Positions 51,528-59,752 of a stretch of DNA of 64,000 nucleotides are shown piece after piece. The position numbers were made by a program, and so were the translations under genes. The notes below the pieces were generated by a model. It saw only the letters and a program-made list of their open reading frames with translations. It did not search any database and was not told the origin of the DNA. The stretch spans positions 1-64,000 of the forward strand of contig FMEL01000002.1 in assembly GCA_900066355.1 (NCBI GenBank), given 5' to 3'. How positions within the stretch are numbered: the first letter of the stretch is position 1; each line of letters begins with the position of its first letter. This stretch comes from an uncultured Ruminococcus sp. Its GTDB lineage: Bacteria > Bacillota > Clostridia > Lachnospirales > Lachnospiraceae.

Positions 51528-51989
51528 ATGAAGAAAATAGTTTTAGCATTGGCATTTGTCCTTTTGGGAAATTTTATGCTTTCTGGCTGTTCAAAAGATG
51601 AAATTCTCGATCATTATAATAATATCGTTCAGTCGGCTGGAGCCATAGAGCTTACAGGAAAGTCATCTTTGGAAGGAACAAAAGAAAAAGGGATCGATGA
51701 TTATACGGGAACTTATACGGCTGATTATGAGAATTTTTCAGATACAGAGTATTTGTTCGGAGGAACTTCCATAAAGAGAGAAGCCGGTAAGGAGCTGTCC
51801 ATTGATTGCACCTTGGAGATTACGGAAGGTACTGCAAAAGTATTTTGGATTTCTGGATCTGATGAAGCAGTCACGTTGATTGAAGCAACCGGAACTTATA
51901 GTAACACAATTACACTTCCTGATGGTGGAAATTATATTGGCATTGAATGTGAGAATTTCACTGGAAACATTGAATTAAATATTGAATAA
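51528..51989 (+). CDS. Lipoprotein of ABC module 1 (LanI-like position)
   Basis: 153 residues with a lipoprotein signal (VLALAFVLLGNFMLSGCSKD). The mature part is a small beta domain ending LPDGGNYIGIECENFTGNIE. It lies 7 bases after the permease gene. Immunity lipoproteins (LanI) occupy this place in lantibiotic loci and bind the peptide outside the cell; whether this one does is unknown. It is not obviously similar to NisI or SpaI. Confidence 0.7.
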   Translation: MKKIVLALAFVLLGNFMLSGCSKDEILDHYNNIVQSAGAIELTGKSSLEGTKEKGIDDYTGTYTADYENFSDTEYLFGGTSIKREAGKELSIDCTLEITEGTAKVFWISGSDEAVTLIEATGTYSNTITLPDGGNYIGIECENFTGNIELNIE

Positions 51990-51992
51990 TAC

Positions 51993-52141
51993 TCTGCCGG
52001 ACGACGGCAAAAGAAAAAAAGCCGTCGTAGAGCAGACATATTTTCACGCGCCTTATGAAACGGCGGCTTTGATTTCAGAGCCGCCGTTTCTTTGCGTTTA
52101 CACAATCCTATGACGACTTGCAGGGACACGGTAGCCGATTG
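51993..52141 (+). repeat. Module tail repeat, copy B, with twin hairpins
   Basis: The copy comprises a hairpin ACGACGGC/GCCGTCGT (52001-52028) and a second hairpin AAACGGCGGCT/AGCCGCCGTTT (52058-52089). Then comes CTTTGCGTTTACACAATCC followed by CTATGACGACTTGCAGGG. The same order and close sequence recur at 57971-58127 after ABC module 2, and the last part recurs at 26893. The hairpins probably terminate the ABC transcripts. Confidence 0.8.
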
Positions 52142-52289
52142 GAGGTTATTTTGCCGTGTCTCGTTTGCTTTTTCAAAGCTCACATGATCTACATCAGTTA
52201 AAAAAAGCCTTGCCCCTCCTCCGGGCAAGTATAACATTGCATCGGCATTATCGTTCCATGTAATTCAGTATAATAATGACTGTTCTTGG

Positions 52290-52326
52290 CGCGCCAGTTT
52301 TCCCTCACGGAAATCTGGCGTTTTTT
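52290..52326 (+). terminator. Intrinsic terminator
   Basis: CGCCAG and CTGGCG with the inner TTTTCC/GGAAA-type pairs form a hairpin followed by six T, upstream of the element sigma factor gene. Confidence 0.8.
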
Positions 52327-52382
52327 GTTGCCATTTTTTCGGAGATGACCCGGTTGTCTGCCGGTGTCGGTCTCCGCCTCCA

Positions 52383-52415
52383 TTCGATTCACCCGTCAAT
52401 CACCCGTGAATCGAA
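52383..52415 (+). promoter_or_regulatory. Inverted repeat before the element sigma factor
   Basis: TTCGATTCAC and GTGAATCGAA are exact inverted 10-bp arms around a 13-base centre with ACCC repeats. It ends close to the ribosome binding site of the 52429 gene and may be an operator or a leader structure. Confidence 0.5.
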
Positions 52416-52428
52416 ATGGAGGTACATA

Positions 52429-52842
52429 ATGAAGAAAATTAACCTTCGGGAACTTTATCCTGATGTTTATACAACAGACTTTTTTGTAGATGTGACAGAG
52501 GAAGTAATGGAGACTATTCGGGCAGCTGAACGTGCGGAGGCTGCGTATGAGCGAAAGATGTATCGTTATAAAGCACAGTATTCTCTGGATTGCGAGAATG
52601 GCATTGAAAATGCGGTGCTGTTGAAGCCGCAGACACCGGAGATGGTTCTGGAGGAAAAACAGTTTCAGGAGCAGGTCTATGCCGCTGTGATGAAGCTGCC
52701 GGAAAAACAGGCAGAGAGGATTTATGCCAGATACTACCTGGGAATGACGGTAAATGAAATTGCTGAAGTAGAAGGTGTAGACCCAAGCCGTGTCCGAGAC
52801 AGTATCCACCGTGGATTAAAGCAGCTTGGAAAATATTTTTGA
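52429..52842 (+). CDS. Sigma-70 region 4 protein of an integrative element
   Basis: 137 residues from ATG 52429 (GGAGGTACATA upstream). The N-terminal helical part (NLRELYPDVYTTDFFVDVTE) and the C-terminal region 4 helix-turn-helix (MTVNEIAEVEGVDPSRVRDS) match the short sigma-like proteins found in Tn1549- and Tn5397-like conjugative elements. Region 2 is not recognisable. It stands alone here, with terminators on both sides, and no relaxase, coupling protein or integrase gene is present in the window, so the element itself has been lost. Confidence 0.85.
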   Translation: MKKINLRELYPDVYTTDFFVDVTEEVMETIRAAERAEAAYERKMYRYKAQYSLDCENGIENAVLLKPQTPEMVLEEKQFQEQVYAAVMKLPEKQAERIYARYYLGMTVNEIAEVEGVDPSRVRDSIHRGLKQLGKYF

Positions 52843-52905
52843 TAAAGTTTCATTTGATGCGCCTGTTTTTTGTCAGTGTTAATAAGAAGGTGAAGTGCGC
52901 TTATT

Positions 52906-52956
52906 AAGAAAACGCCAGATCCAGGGGCGTATCACCTCTGCATCTGGCGTTTTCTT
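52906..52956. terminator. Bidirectional terminator
   Basis: AAGAAAACGCCAGAT and ATCTGGCGTTTTCTT are exact 15-bp inverted arms. They separate the sigma gene from the converging kinase gene. Confidence 0.85.
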
Positions 52957-52976
52957 ATAGATTTGTACTTGCCTGT

Positions 52977-54341
52977 TTATCCAATATACGGGAATATTAA
53001 AGTAGCTTCACACCCTTTCGGGAAAACATTAGTAAGTTTGAAATTGCCGTTATGAGCTATGGCGACTTGTTGGACAATCAGCAATCCAAGCCCATGTCTT
53101 AAATCAAGCCGTTCATCTGTGCTTTCCATATAATGCGGTTTTTCTTCCAGCTCTTGCAGCTTTTCAGCAGACAGACCCGTTCCGTTATCCGTAACCGCCA
53201 AGATAAGATGGTTTTGCGATGCTGTAAGCGAAAGGCAGACTTCACAGCCCTGTGGGTTGTGTTTCATGCTGTTCTGGACAAGGTTGTTTACAGCCCGCGA
53301 AATCAATCTGGCATCACATTCCAACACAGCATTTTCGGCGTCAGGAGTGATCTTAATTCCGATGTTGTAGCTATCGGAAATTCCTGTATTCAACAGGTCT
53401 GCTACATAGGATCGCAGTAGTTTGGATAAGCGAACCATCTCTTTATGAAGCGGCTGCATCTCATATTCCAACTGCGATACTAAATTCAAATCCTGCACCA
53501 GCTCTTTGATTTTTACACTTTGCTTCCGTACTATTTCCGCCTGTTCACGGATGCTCTTGCTGGCAGCTTTACTTTCTGCAATACGGCCCGCATACCCCAT
53601 AATCATGGAGAGAGGTGTGCGGATGTCATGGGAAACGCCGCTGATCCAGTTCGCCCGCGCTTCATTTTGCCTATTCAAAATGGAAGAAGCTTTGTTTACA
53701 CTGCTTGCAATTTCCGATAGTTCTCCGCTGATATGAAGTGAAACTGGCTTTCCGTCTGCCAAGGTTTCCACAGCGGACACAATCGGTTCGGTATTGTGAA
53801 TGATTCTGCGTTTGGAAAAGTAATAGGCTGAAAAGAGGCACAGCAAATCCAAGCCAAGCATCCCCAGCACAAAGATGGGGAGTCGTTGAAGTGCAGCAAT
53901 GGAATAGTAATTGCTGGTGAGTTTTGTGTAGCTGTCTGTGGGATAGCCCAGCACCAACAACCCATCATCGGTGTTCCAAATAAAAACCGGGTAATCCTCA
54001 ATATACCCTTTTGAAAATAGTGCGACATCTTGAATTGTGTAATTTTTCGGCACATTGTCCGGCAAATCAACCGACCAATAACATTGACCATCTGTGTTCA
54101 AGTAGATCGCCCAAATATGATTCTGTCGGAGCATTTGCACCGCCTCATCCGATAATTGTTCCGGCGTAGCGGCGGTAGCAGTCATTTCCAACATGGCTTG
54201 CGGGGATGAATCGCCATAATCCTCGGTCACAATCTTTTGAAAAGTCAGACCGAATACTACTGCATTAAGAAAAAGCAATATCAGAATAAAGGCAACGAAC
54301 GACACAAGATATTTAGATATATAACTTCCGAATGATTTCAT
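52977..54341 (-). CDS. Sensor histidine kinase of LanFEG-like module 2
   Basis: 454 residues on the reverse strand. Membrane segments lie at about 10-33 and 155-175, giving an extracytoplasmic sensor of about 120 residues. HAMP, His238 in GVSHDIRTPLSMIMGYAGRI, N box NLVQNSMKHNPQG, G1 DNGTGLS, G2 RHGLGLLIVQQVA. It lies 4 bases after the regulator gene. The pair is transcribed away from the ABC genes, unlike in module 1, and the kinase has a real sensor domain. Confidence 0.92.
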   Translation of the reverse strand: MKSFGSYISKYLVSFVAFILILLFLNAVVFGLTFQKIVTEDYGDSSPQAMLEMTATAATPEQLSDEAVQMLRQNHIWAIYLNTDGQCYWSVDLPDNVPKNYTIQDVALFSKGYIEDYPVFIWNTDDGLLVLGYPTDSYTKLTSNYYSIAALQRLPIFVLGMLGLDLLCLFSAYYFSKRRIIHNTEPIVSAVETLADGKPVSLHISGELSEIASSVNKASSILNRQNEARANWISGVSHDIRTPLSMIMGYAGRIAESKAASKSIREQAEIVRKQSVKIKELVQDLNLVSQLEYEMQPLHKEMVRLSKLLRSYVADLLNTGISDSYNIGIKITPDAENAVLECDARLISRAVNNLVQNSMKHNPQGCEVCLSLTASQNHLILAVTDNGTGLSAEKLQELEEKPHYMESTDERLDLRHGLGLLIVQQVAIAHNGNFKLTNVFPKGCEATLIFPYIG

Positions 54342-54345
54342 GACA

Positions 54346-55047
54346 TCACTTCCTTGCTATCAGCTTATAGCCTAATCCTTTAATGGTTATTAGGGACACG
54401 GGTTTTGATGGATCGGTTTCAATTTTTTCCCGGACGCGCCGGACATGAGCATTGAGGCTGTTTTCGTAGCCAAAAGGATTATCCCCCCAGAGGGCTTCAC
54501 AAAGCGCATCTACGGTAACAATCTTTCCAGCATTACGGGCAAGCGTTTCAAGTAAAGTATGTTCTTTGGCTGTCAGAGAAATAATCTCGCTGCCCTTATG
54601 GACTTCGGCCCGGCTGAAATCAATCGTACATCCATCCAAAACAAGCAGCGGTGAATCCTCTTTGTAGGTTCGCCGCAGTACCGCATAGATACGCAGTAAC
54701 AGTTCCTGCGGCATAAAGGGCTTAGAAATGTAGTCATCTGCACCAAGCCCCAATCCCGATAATTTGTCTGCTGCTTCGTCCTTTGCTGTTAAGAAAATGA
54801 TCGGCACATTGGTAAAAGTGCGGAAATGCTGCATCAGAGAAAAGCCATCCCCATCTGGCAGCATGACATCCAAAACAATTAAATCGGGAGTTTCCTCTTT
54901 TGCGGTCAAAATAGCTTCTTTGACCGTCATTGCGGTAAGGACAGTTTCAAATCCTGCATCTTTCAATATATCTGAAACCATTTTCAATAGTTCCTGTTCA
55001 TCATCTACCAACAGGAGCCTTTTAGTATGTAAAAAGGAATTATCCAT
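54346..55047 (-). CDS. OmpR-family response regulator of LanFEG-like module 2
   Basis: 233 residues on the reverse strand. Receiver with phospho-acceptor Asp60 in LIVLDVMLPDGDG and Lys in ADDYISKPFMPQE; winged helix with LWGDNPFGYENSLNAHVRRV. It is divergent from the ABC operon, whose promoter region contains two TAAGG repeats with an 11-bp period at 55126-55141. It is probably the activator of that operon. Confidence 0.92.
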   Translation of the reverse strand: MDNSFLHTKRLLLVDDEQELLKMVSDILKDAGFETVLTAMTVKEAILTAKEETPDLIVLDVMLPDGDGFSLMQHFRTFTNVPIIFLTAKDEAADKLSGLGLGADDYISKPFMPQELLLRIYAVLRRTYKEDSPLLVLDGCTIDFSRAEVHKGSEIISLTAKEHTLLETLARNAGKIVTVDALCEALWGDNPFGYENSLNAHVRRVREKIETDPSKPVSLITIKGLGYKLIARK

Positions 55048-55125
55048 AGCAGTTTCTCCAATCTGATTTTATTTGTTTCTATTATATCATGGGCTGTCCA
55101 TTCTGCGTTCTTGTTCCTTGAAAAA

Positions 55126-55158
55126 TAAGGTAAAAGTAAGGACGGGAGAATGTAGATG
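55126..55158 (+). promoter_or_regulatory. Direct repeat before ABC module 2
   Basis: TAAGG at 55126-55130 and 55137-55141 are 11 bases apart. A weak -10-like TAGATG (55153-55158) begins 16 bases after the start of the second repeat, similar to the 15-base distance in modules 1 and 3. The -10 assignment is uncertain. Confidence 0.45.
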
Positions 55159-55203
55159 TCAGGTTGAAGTTGTACCATAGAAGCATCGAAAGGAGATGTT
55201 TCT

Positions 55204-55968
55204 ATGGACTATATCATTACAACGGAACAGTTGACCAAGAAATATAAGAACTTCACTTCGGTCAATCATGTTTCGCTTCATATTCGCAAGGGCAGCATTT
55301 ATGGTTTTCTTGGCCCGAACGGGGCAGGCAAATCCACTACCATGAAAATGCTGTTGGGGTTGACCGCTCCCACAAAAGGCAGCTTTACCATTGATGGGAA
55401 ACAGTTTCCGCAGGATCGGACTGCCATTCTCAAAGAGATCGGCTCTTTCATCGAAGCGCCGTCCTTCTACGCGAATCTCACCGGGCGGGAAAATCTTGAC
55501 ATTATCCGCCGCATTTTGGGACTGCCGAAAGCTGATGTGGAAGATGCTCTGGAACTGGTAGGGCTGACCGAGTTTGGCGACCGGCTGGCAAAACAGTATT
55601 CGCTGGGAATGAAGCAACGCTTGGGCCTTGCCGGGGCACTCTTGGGGCGTCCGCCGATTCTGATTCTGGACGAACCCACAAACGGTCTTGACCCGTCTGG
55701 TATCCACGAAATCCGCAATCTGGTAAAATCCTTGCCCAGCCTTTACGACTGCACGGTGCTGATCTCGTCCCATATGCTGTCTGAAATCGAATTGATTGCA
55801 GATGACATTGGGATTCTCAACCACGGGAGGCTGCTGTTTGAGGGAAGCATGAATGATCTGCGTCAATACGCCCTGCAATCCGGCTTCGCTGCGGACAATC
55901 TGGAAGATGTGTTCCTTTTTATGGTTGAGAAAGATAACATGGACAGAAAGCAGAGGGCAAAATTATGA
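55204..55968 (+). CDS. ABC transporter ATPase, LanF/BcrA-type (module 2)
   Basis: 254 residues from ATG 55204 (AAAGGAGATGTTTCT upstream). Walker A GPNGAGKST, signature YSLGMKQRLGLAGAL, Walker B ILILDEPTNGLDP, switch His in ISSHMLSEIE. It is a homologue of the ATPase at 49034 (shared IGSFIEAPSFYANLTGRENL) but shorter at the C-terminus and by eye higher in GC. The stop overlaps the next gene by 4 bases. Confidence 0.92.
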   Translation: MDYIITTEQLTKKYKNFTSVNHVSLHIRKGSIYGFLGPNGAGKSTTMKMLLGLTAPTKGSFTIDGKQFPQDRTAILKEIGSFIEAPSFYANLTGRENLDIIRRILGLPKADVEDALELVGLTEFGDRLAKQYSLGMKQRLGLAGALLGRPPILILDEPTNGLDPSGIHEIRNLVKSLPSLYDCTVLISSHMLSEIELIADDIGILNHGRLLFEGSMNDLRQYALQSGFAADNLEDVFLFMVEKDNMDRKQRAKL

Positions 55969-56690
55969 AAATGCTGGCAATCGAACTTCGGAAAGAAAAG
56001 CGAACCGGCGTGATTCCCGTGCTGCTGGCCGTTGGTGTCTTGGGATCCGCCTACGCATTTGTCAATTTCATTGTGCGGAAAGACACACTTCTGAATCTGC
56101 CGCTGGCCCCGATGGATGTCTTGTTGACCCAGCTCTACGGCATGATTATGGTGCTGAATCTGTTCGGTATCGTGGTTGCTACCTGCATGATCTACAACAT
56201 GGAATTTAAGGGAAGTGCCGTAAAGAAGATGTATATGCTTCCCGTCAGCGTCCCGGCCATGTATCTGTGCAAATTTCTGATTCTGACGGTCATGTTTTTG
56301 GTTGCAATCGTGCTGCAAAACCTGGCACTTGCACAGATCGGAATGATGGACTTGCCGGACGGAGCGTTTGAGATGGGTACGCTGGTACGCTTTGCCGGAT
56401 ACTCTTTTCTCACATCCATGCCGGTACTGTCGTTTATGCTGCTGATTTCCTCGCGCTTTGAAAATATGTGGGTGCCGCTTGGAATTGGTGTTGCCGGTTT
56501 TCTGAGTGGTATGGCCCTTTCAAATTCGGGGCTGACGCTTTTGCTGGTGCATCCTTTTGTGATTATTCTGAAACCAGCAGTAGCCATGAGCGCCCAGCCT
56601 GATTCGACGGTTGCCCTTGTCGCTTTGGTGGAAACACTGTTGTTCCTTGCTGTGGGCTTGTGGCTGGCGAAGTACAGACGCTACGAGTAA
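55965..56690 (+). CDS. ABC permease, LanE-like (module 2)
   Basis: 241 residues with six membrane segments; begins MLAIELRKEKRTGVIPVLLA and contains CMIYNMEFKGSAVKKMYMLP, the cytoplasmic coupling region. ATG 55965 overlaps the ATPase stop. Partner of the permease at 56707. Confidence 0.88.
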   Translation: MKMLAIELRKEKRTGVIPVLLAVGVLGSAYAFVNFIVRKDTLLNLPLAPMDVLLTQLYGMIMVLNLFGIVVATCMIYNMEFKGSAVKKMYMLPVSVPAMYLCKFLILTVMFLVAIVLQNLALAQIGMMDLPDGAFEMGTLVRFAGYSFLTSMPVLSFMLLISSRFENMWVPLGIGVAGFLSGMALSNSGLTLLLVHPFVIILKPAVAMSAQPDSTVALVALVETLLFLAVGLWLAKYRRYE

Positions 56691-56706
56691 GGAGGGATAA
56701 TAAGAA

Positions 56707-57471
56707 ATGAGCTTTTTGGATTTACTCAAAATCGAGTTTATGAAAGTAAAACGCTCCAAAATCGTACCCCTGATTTTCATTGCACCTTTATTGGTGGTGG
56801 TTTCCGGGGTTGCGAGTTTGAGCAACTACTTTACACCGGAATACACCAATGCGTGGCCTGCCATGTTTATTCAAAGTGCGCTTGTTTACGCCTACTATCT
56901 GCTTCCATTCAGCATGATCGTGGTTTGCGTGATGATCGCAGGACGAGAAACAGGAAATAACGGGATTCTGAAAATGCTGGCGCTGCCGGTCAGCCGCTGC
57001 ACATTATCCATTGCCAAATTCTGTGTGCTTACCTTTTATCTGTTTATGGAGATGGTGGTGTTTCTTGTCGTATTTGTAATCGCTGGGTTGATTGCGACAC
57101 AGACAATGGGAGTAACAGAAACCCTGCCGATTCTATATCTTCTGAAATGGTGCTTGGGGCTGTTTCTGACTATGCTGCCGTGCATTGCGGCTATGTGGGC
57201 CATCACTGTGCTGTTTGAAAAGCCGCTTCTTTCTGTGGGATTAAATCTGCTGCTTGTGATTCCCGGTGTATTGGTTGCGAATACGCCGCTGCGGATCGCC
57301 TACCCGTACTGTTACAGCGGTTATCTCGTTTCCTGCTCTCTCTATGACTTTACAGCAGAAACTTCCGACGCCGCTTTTTCGGTGTTTCCGTTCCTGCCGT
57401 GCGCGATTGTAGTGTCTGGCCTGTTTTTCACGCTGGCTGTCACCCAATTTGGGAAAAAAGAAATGAGGTAA
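56707..57471 (+). CDS. ABC permease, LanG-like (module 2)
   Basis: 254 residues with six membrane segments; begins MSFLDLLKIEFMKVKRSKIV and contains GRETGNNGILKMLALPVSRC as the coupling region. It starts 16 bases after the previous gene, with AAGGAGG upstream. High GC relative to the flanking genes suggests acquisition with the ATPase. Confidence 0.88.
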   Translation: MSFLDLLKIEFMKVKRSKIVPLIFIAPLLVVVSGVASLSNYFTPEYTNAWPAMFIQSALVYAYYLLPFSMIVVCVMIAGRETGNNGILKMLALPVSRCTLSIAKFCVLTFYLFMEMVVFLVVFVIAGLIATQTMGVTETLPILYLLKWCLGLFLTMLPCIAAMWAITVLFEKPLLSVGLNLLLVIPGVLVANTPLRIAYPYCYSGYLVSCSLYDFTAETSDAAFSVFPFLPCAIVVSGLFFTLAVTQFGKKEMR

Positions 57472-57475
57472 AACT

Positions 57476-57772
57476 ATGGAAAAGAAAAAATTTCAATCAG
57501 TTAGTATCGCTGCGCTCATTGTGAGCATCATACCGCTGGCGGCTCTTGCCCCATCGCTTCTGCACCTTTCGCTGTCGGATGGAGTCCGAACCGCTTGGGC
57601 CGGAGTCAATATCGTTTTTGTCCTGCTGGGTCTGATTCTTTCGGTGGTATGTGTGCGGAGCAGGGGAAGCCGCAGCATTATCAATATTGTATCAACTGCA
57701 ATCAGCGTTTTTTGGTTGCTGCTGATGGTGGGAATTGTTGCGCTTGCCATGTTCCTTACTTTCGTTCAGTGA
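57476..57772 (+). CDS. Small membrane protein of ABC module 2
   Basis: 98 residues with three membrane segments (VSIAALIVSIIPLAALAPSL, VNIVFVLLGLILSVVC and ISVFWLLLMVGIVALAMFLT). It starts 4 bases after the permease stop and is therefore part of the operon. Such small proteins often follow LanFEG transporters; the role is unknown. Confidence 0.7.
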   Translation: MEKKKFQSVSIAALIVSIIPLAALAPSLLHLSLSDGVRTAWAGVNIVFVLLGLILSVVCVRSRGSRSIINIVSTAISVFWLLLMVGIVALAMFLTFVQ

Positions 57773-57782
57773 GGAAACGGTT

Positions 57783-57869
57783 ATGCGTAGAGTTGGGAAA
57801 TTTATTGGATGCTGCCTGATCGCGGTTTCTTTGCTGGCTTGTACTGCCTGCTCCGTCTCGATAGGTTAG
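57783..57869 (+). CDS. 28-residue lipoprotein-like ORF
   Basis: ATG 57783 (GAGGAAACGGTT upstream) opens a frame coding a typical lipoprotein signal (GKFIGCCLIAVSLLACTACS), then stops after five more codons at TAG 57867-57869. In module 1 a full lipoprotein of 153 residues occupies the same place. This is either a truncated lipoprotein gene or a very small membrane peptide. Confidence 0.5.
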   Translation: MRRVGKFIGCCLIAVSLLACTACSVSIG

Positions 57870-57970
57870 AGCAAAAAGCCAAACTGTACTATGGTAACTA
57901 TTGCTGCAAAATGAATTTTGATTTAATCCGAAAAATTAAAGCCTTAGTCAAGTAACTAACTACAGACACC

Positions 57971-58127
57971 ATCTGCTGTACGACGGCAAAAGAAAAAAAG
58001 CCGTCGTACAGCAGACAATGTGATACGCCCATTTGAAACGGCGGCTTTGAGAAATCAGAGCCACCGTTTCTTTACGTCTACACAAACCTATGATGAATTT
58101 TCAAGGAATATTGTAGCCAATAGTGAT
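57971..58127 (+). repeat. Module tail repeat, copy C, with twin hairpins
   Basis: TACGACGGC/GCCGTCGTA (57979-58009) and AAACGGCGGCT with its imperfect partner AGCCACCGTTT (58035-58070) are followed by CTTTACGTCTACACAAACC, then CTATGATGAATTTTCAAGG and AATATTGTAGCC. The order is the same as at 51993. The last part matches 26893-26950 more closely than 52086. It follows ABC module 2. Confidence 0.8.
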
Positions 58128-58152
58128 TTAAATTGTTATATTTGTTTGAAAA

Positions 58153-58392
58153 TCAAAAAAGATCTAGTGAATCTTCTGCATATACCCACATTTGCAAATT
58201 TTCATCAAGATATAATCTTGTATATTCCAGTGGTTCATTAATAGCAAGTTTATTTAATACACAGTCTGATCCAGGCGTGGTTTTTAAGTCCTTCTCAGCT
58301 TTCCAACAATCAATGCGGAGCATATAGCCGGCACTGGTATAAACATCAATACTGTTGCACTGTGGATTGTATTCTGCAAATATTGTTCTCAT
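58153..58392 (-). CDS. DUF6061-like element protein
   Basis: 79 residues on the reverse strand: MRTIFAEYNPQCNSIDVYTS, GYMLRIDCWKAEKDL and LAINEPLEYTRLYLDENLQM. This pattern is known to me as DUF6061, small proteins that accompany conjugative elements in gut Firmicutes. ATG 58392 follows AAGGAGATGGGATACG. It is a further trace of an element at this position. Confidence 0.7.
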   Translation of the reverse strand: MRTIFAEYNPQCNSIDVYTSAGYMLRIDCWKAEKDLKTTPGSDCVLNKLAINEPLEYTRLYLDENLQMWVYAEDSLDLF

Positions 58393-58782
58393 CGTATCCC
58401 ATCTCCTTATGATTCAATCGATCATTAATTGTAAAAATTAAGAAGCATTCCAATCAGTTCACCATGTCAGTTTTATTTTGTGTTATACTATTTTATATAA
58501 TTTTTTTGCCCTTGTATTTTCCCTTATCAGAGTTCGTAAACACTGGTGGGACGATATAACACAAGGAAAACAATAAGGGAAAGCTCGCCTGTGATAAATT
58601 CAGTGTTTTCAAGGGTTTGCGGAGAATTTAACAACAAGATATAACAGTTATTAAATTTCTTAAAACAGGTGAAATCTCAATCGGAATTGACCGAGCACAT
58701 TGGGCGAGGGATACTTCTTATTTGAAGGGAAAGAAGATGGAATTGAAGAGTTTAGAAAAACTTGAATTTAAGGAGCATATAG
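58393..58782. other. Gene-poor stretch, possible coding remnant
   Basis: No intact gene. TTTCCCTTAT (58518-58527) and ATAAGGGAAA (58573-58582) are exact inverted arms. From about 58635 an open frame without a start reads VIKFLKTGEISIGIDRAHWA and continues to about 58810; it may be the end of a lost gene. AAGGAG at 58770 belongs to the next gene. Confidence 0.4.
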
Positions 58783-59115
58783 ATGAAATTAGCAGATTTA
58801 GCAACAGGTTCTGATGGGATAGTGTGGATTGTCTTTGCAATATTTGCTGTACTTTCTATAACTTTACTTTCTGGACACGGGAGCTGGTTTATTTCTGGAT
58901 ATAATACAGCTACAAAAGAAGAAAAGGAAAAATATGATGAAAAGAAGTTATGCAGAACAATGGGAATTGGAATGTCTATTATAGCAATTCTTGCATTAAT
59001 TATGGGCTTGCTTGAAAATATTTTGCCTGCATTTTTTGTATATATTGCATTGGGGATTATTTTGATTGATGTCGTGGTAATTATCATTTTGGGAAACACG
59101 CTATGCAGAAAGTAA
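58783..59115 (+). CDS. DUF3784 membrane protein (second copy)
   Basis: 110 residues with three membrane segments. After the first comes WFISGYNTATKEEKEKYDEK followed by LCRTMG, the DUF3784 motif. ATG 58783 follows AAGGAGCATATAG. It is a paralogue of the gene at 27163. As there, it lies downstream of a module tail repeat. Confidence 0.85.
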   Translation: MKLADLATGSDGIVWIVFAIFAVLSITLLSGHGSWFISGYNTATKEEKEKYDEKKLCRTMGIGMSIIAILALIMGLLENILPAFFVYIALGIILIDVVVIIILGNTLCRK

Positions 59116-59168
59116 TAACTTCCAGTTAGTTGAGATGTTGCAAAATTTGGAATCAGGAGAGAATAAGA

Positions 59169-59549
59169 ATGATTAACAATTTGATGTACATTGAATTAAA
59201 AACGGGATATTCTGATGATGGTCCGGCATGGATTGGATATGTCAAAACTTCAAAAAGTAAGAAAACAATCTATTTTAATGACCATGCCTTTCAGAAGAAT
59301 ATCGGTAACTATGCAAATTATATAGATATTGAGAATGGTAATAAATATTGGATTTCTGGACTGAAAAAGGAAGAGAGCAATCGTCATTGGGCAGGACATG
59401 GAAAGATTATGATTGATCGTAGAGCTGTTAATGAATACCTTTTCCTGATTGGTGAAAAGGTATTGCCATTAAATCTGTTTGAAGTAGTTGATATTGAAGA
59501 TAGATTTCCGGTTAAAAGAGTAAAAGAATTATTGAATGAAAAGAAATAG
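59169..59549 (+). CDS. Hypothetical protein
   Basis: 126 residues from ATG 59169 (CAGGAGAGAATAAGA upstream). Soluble, begins MINNLMYIELKTGYSDDGPA followed by WIGYVKTSKSKKTIYFNDHA, a small beta-rich fold, and ends FPVKRVKELLNEKK. I have seen similar small proteins scattered in Clostridia but cannot assign a function. It follows the DUF3784 gene in the same direction. Confidence 0.65.
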   Translation: MINNLMYIELKTGYSDDGPAWIGYVKTSKSKKTIYFNDHAFQKNIGNYANYIDIENGNKYWISGLKKEESNRHWAGHGKIMIDRRAVNEYLFLIGEKVLPLNLFEVVDIEDRFPVKRVKELLNEKK

Positions 59550-59669
59550 CAATGCCAGCAGTCTTGCAATATTGAGAATAAAAAAATGTGACATTCTTAC
59601 ATATGCGTGCTAATATGAATATAGAAAAAGAGTACTACTGATAGACGGTTAGTCCACATACTTATTGAA

Positions 59670-59701
59670 AATAACCGTTCACTGGAGCGGTTATTTTTTT
59701 G
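59670..59701 (+). terminator. Intrinsic terminator
   Basis: ATAACCG (59671-59677) pairs with the complementary CGGTTAT (59688-59694), followed by seven T. It separates the small genes from the last module. Confidence 0.85.
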
Positions 59702-59752
59702 TCTTGTTATTATCTTTGCCGAATACCTTTGAGTAACGAGGGAGTGAGATAT

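Noticed and set aside
55159..55878. 239-codon reverse-strand open frame
   Set aside because: It lies opposite the ABC ATPase gene at 55204, has no family resemblance and is rich in His/Gln as expected for a shadow frame.
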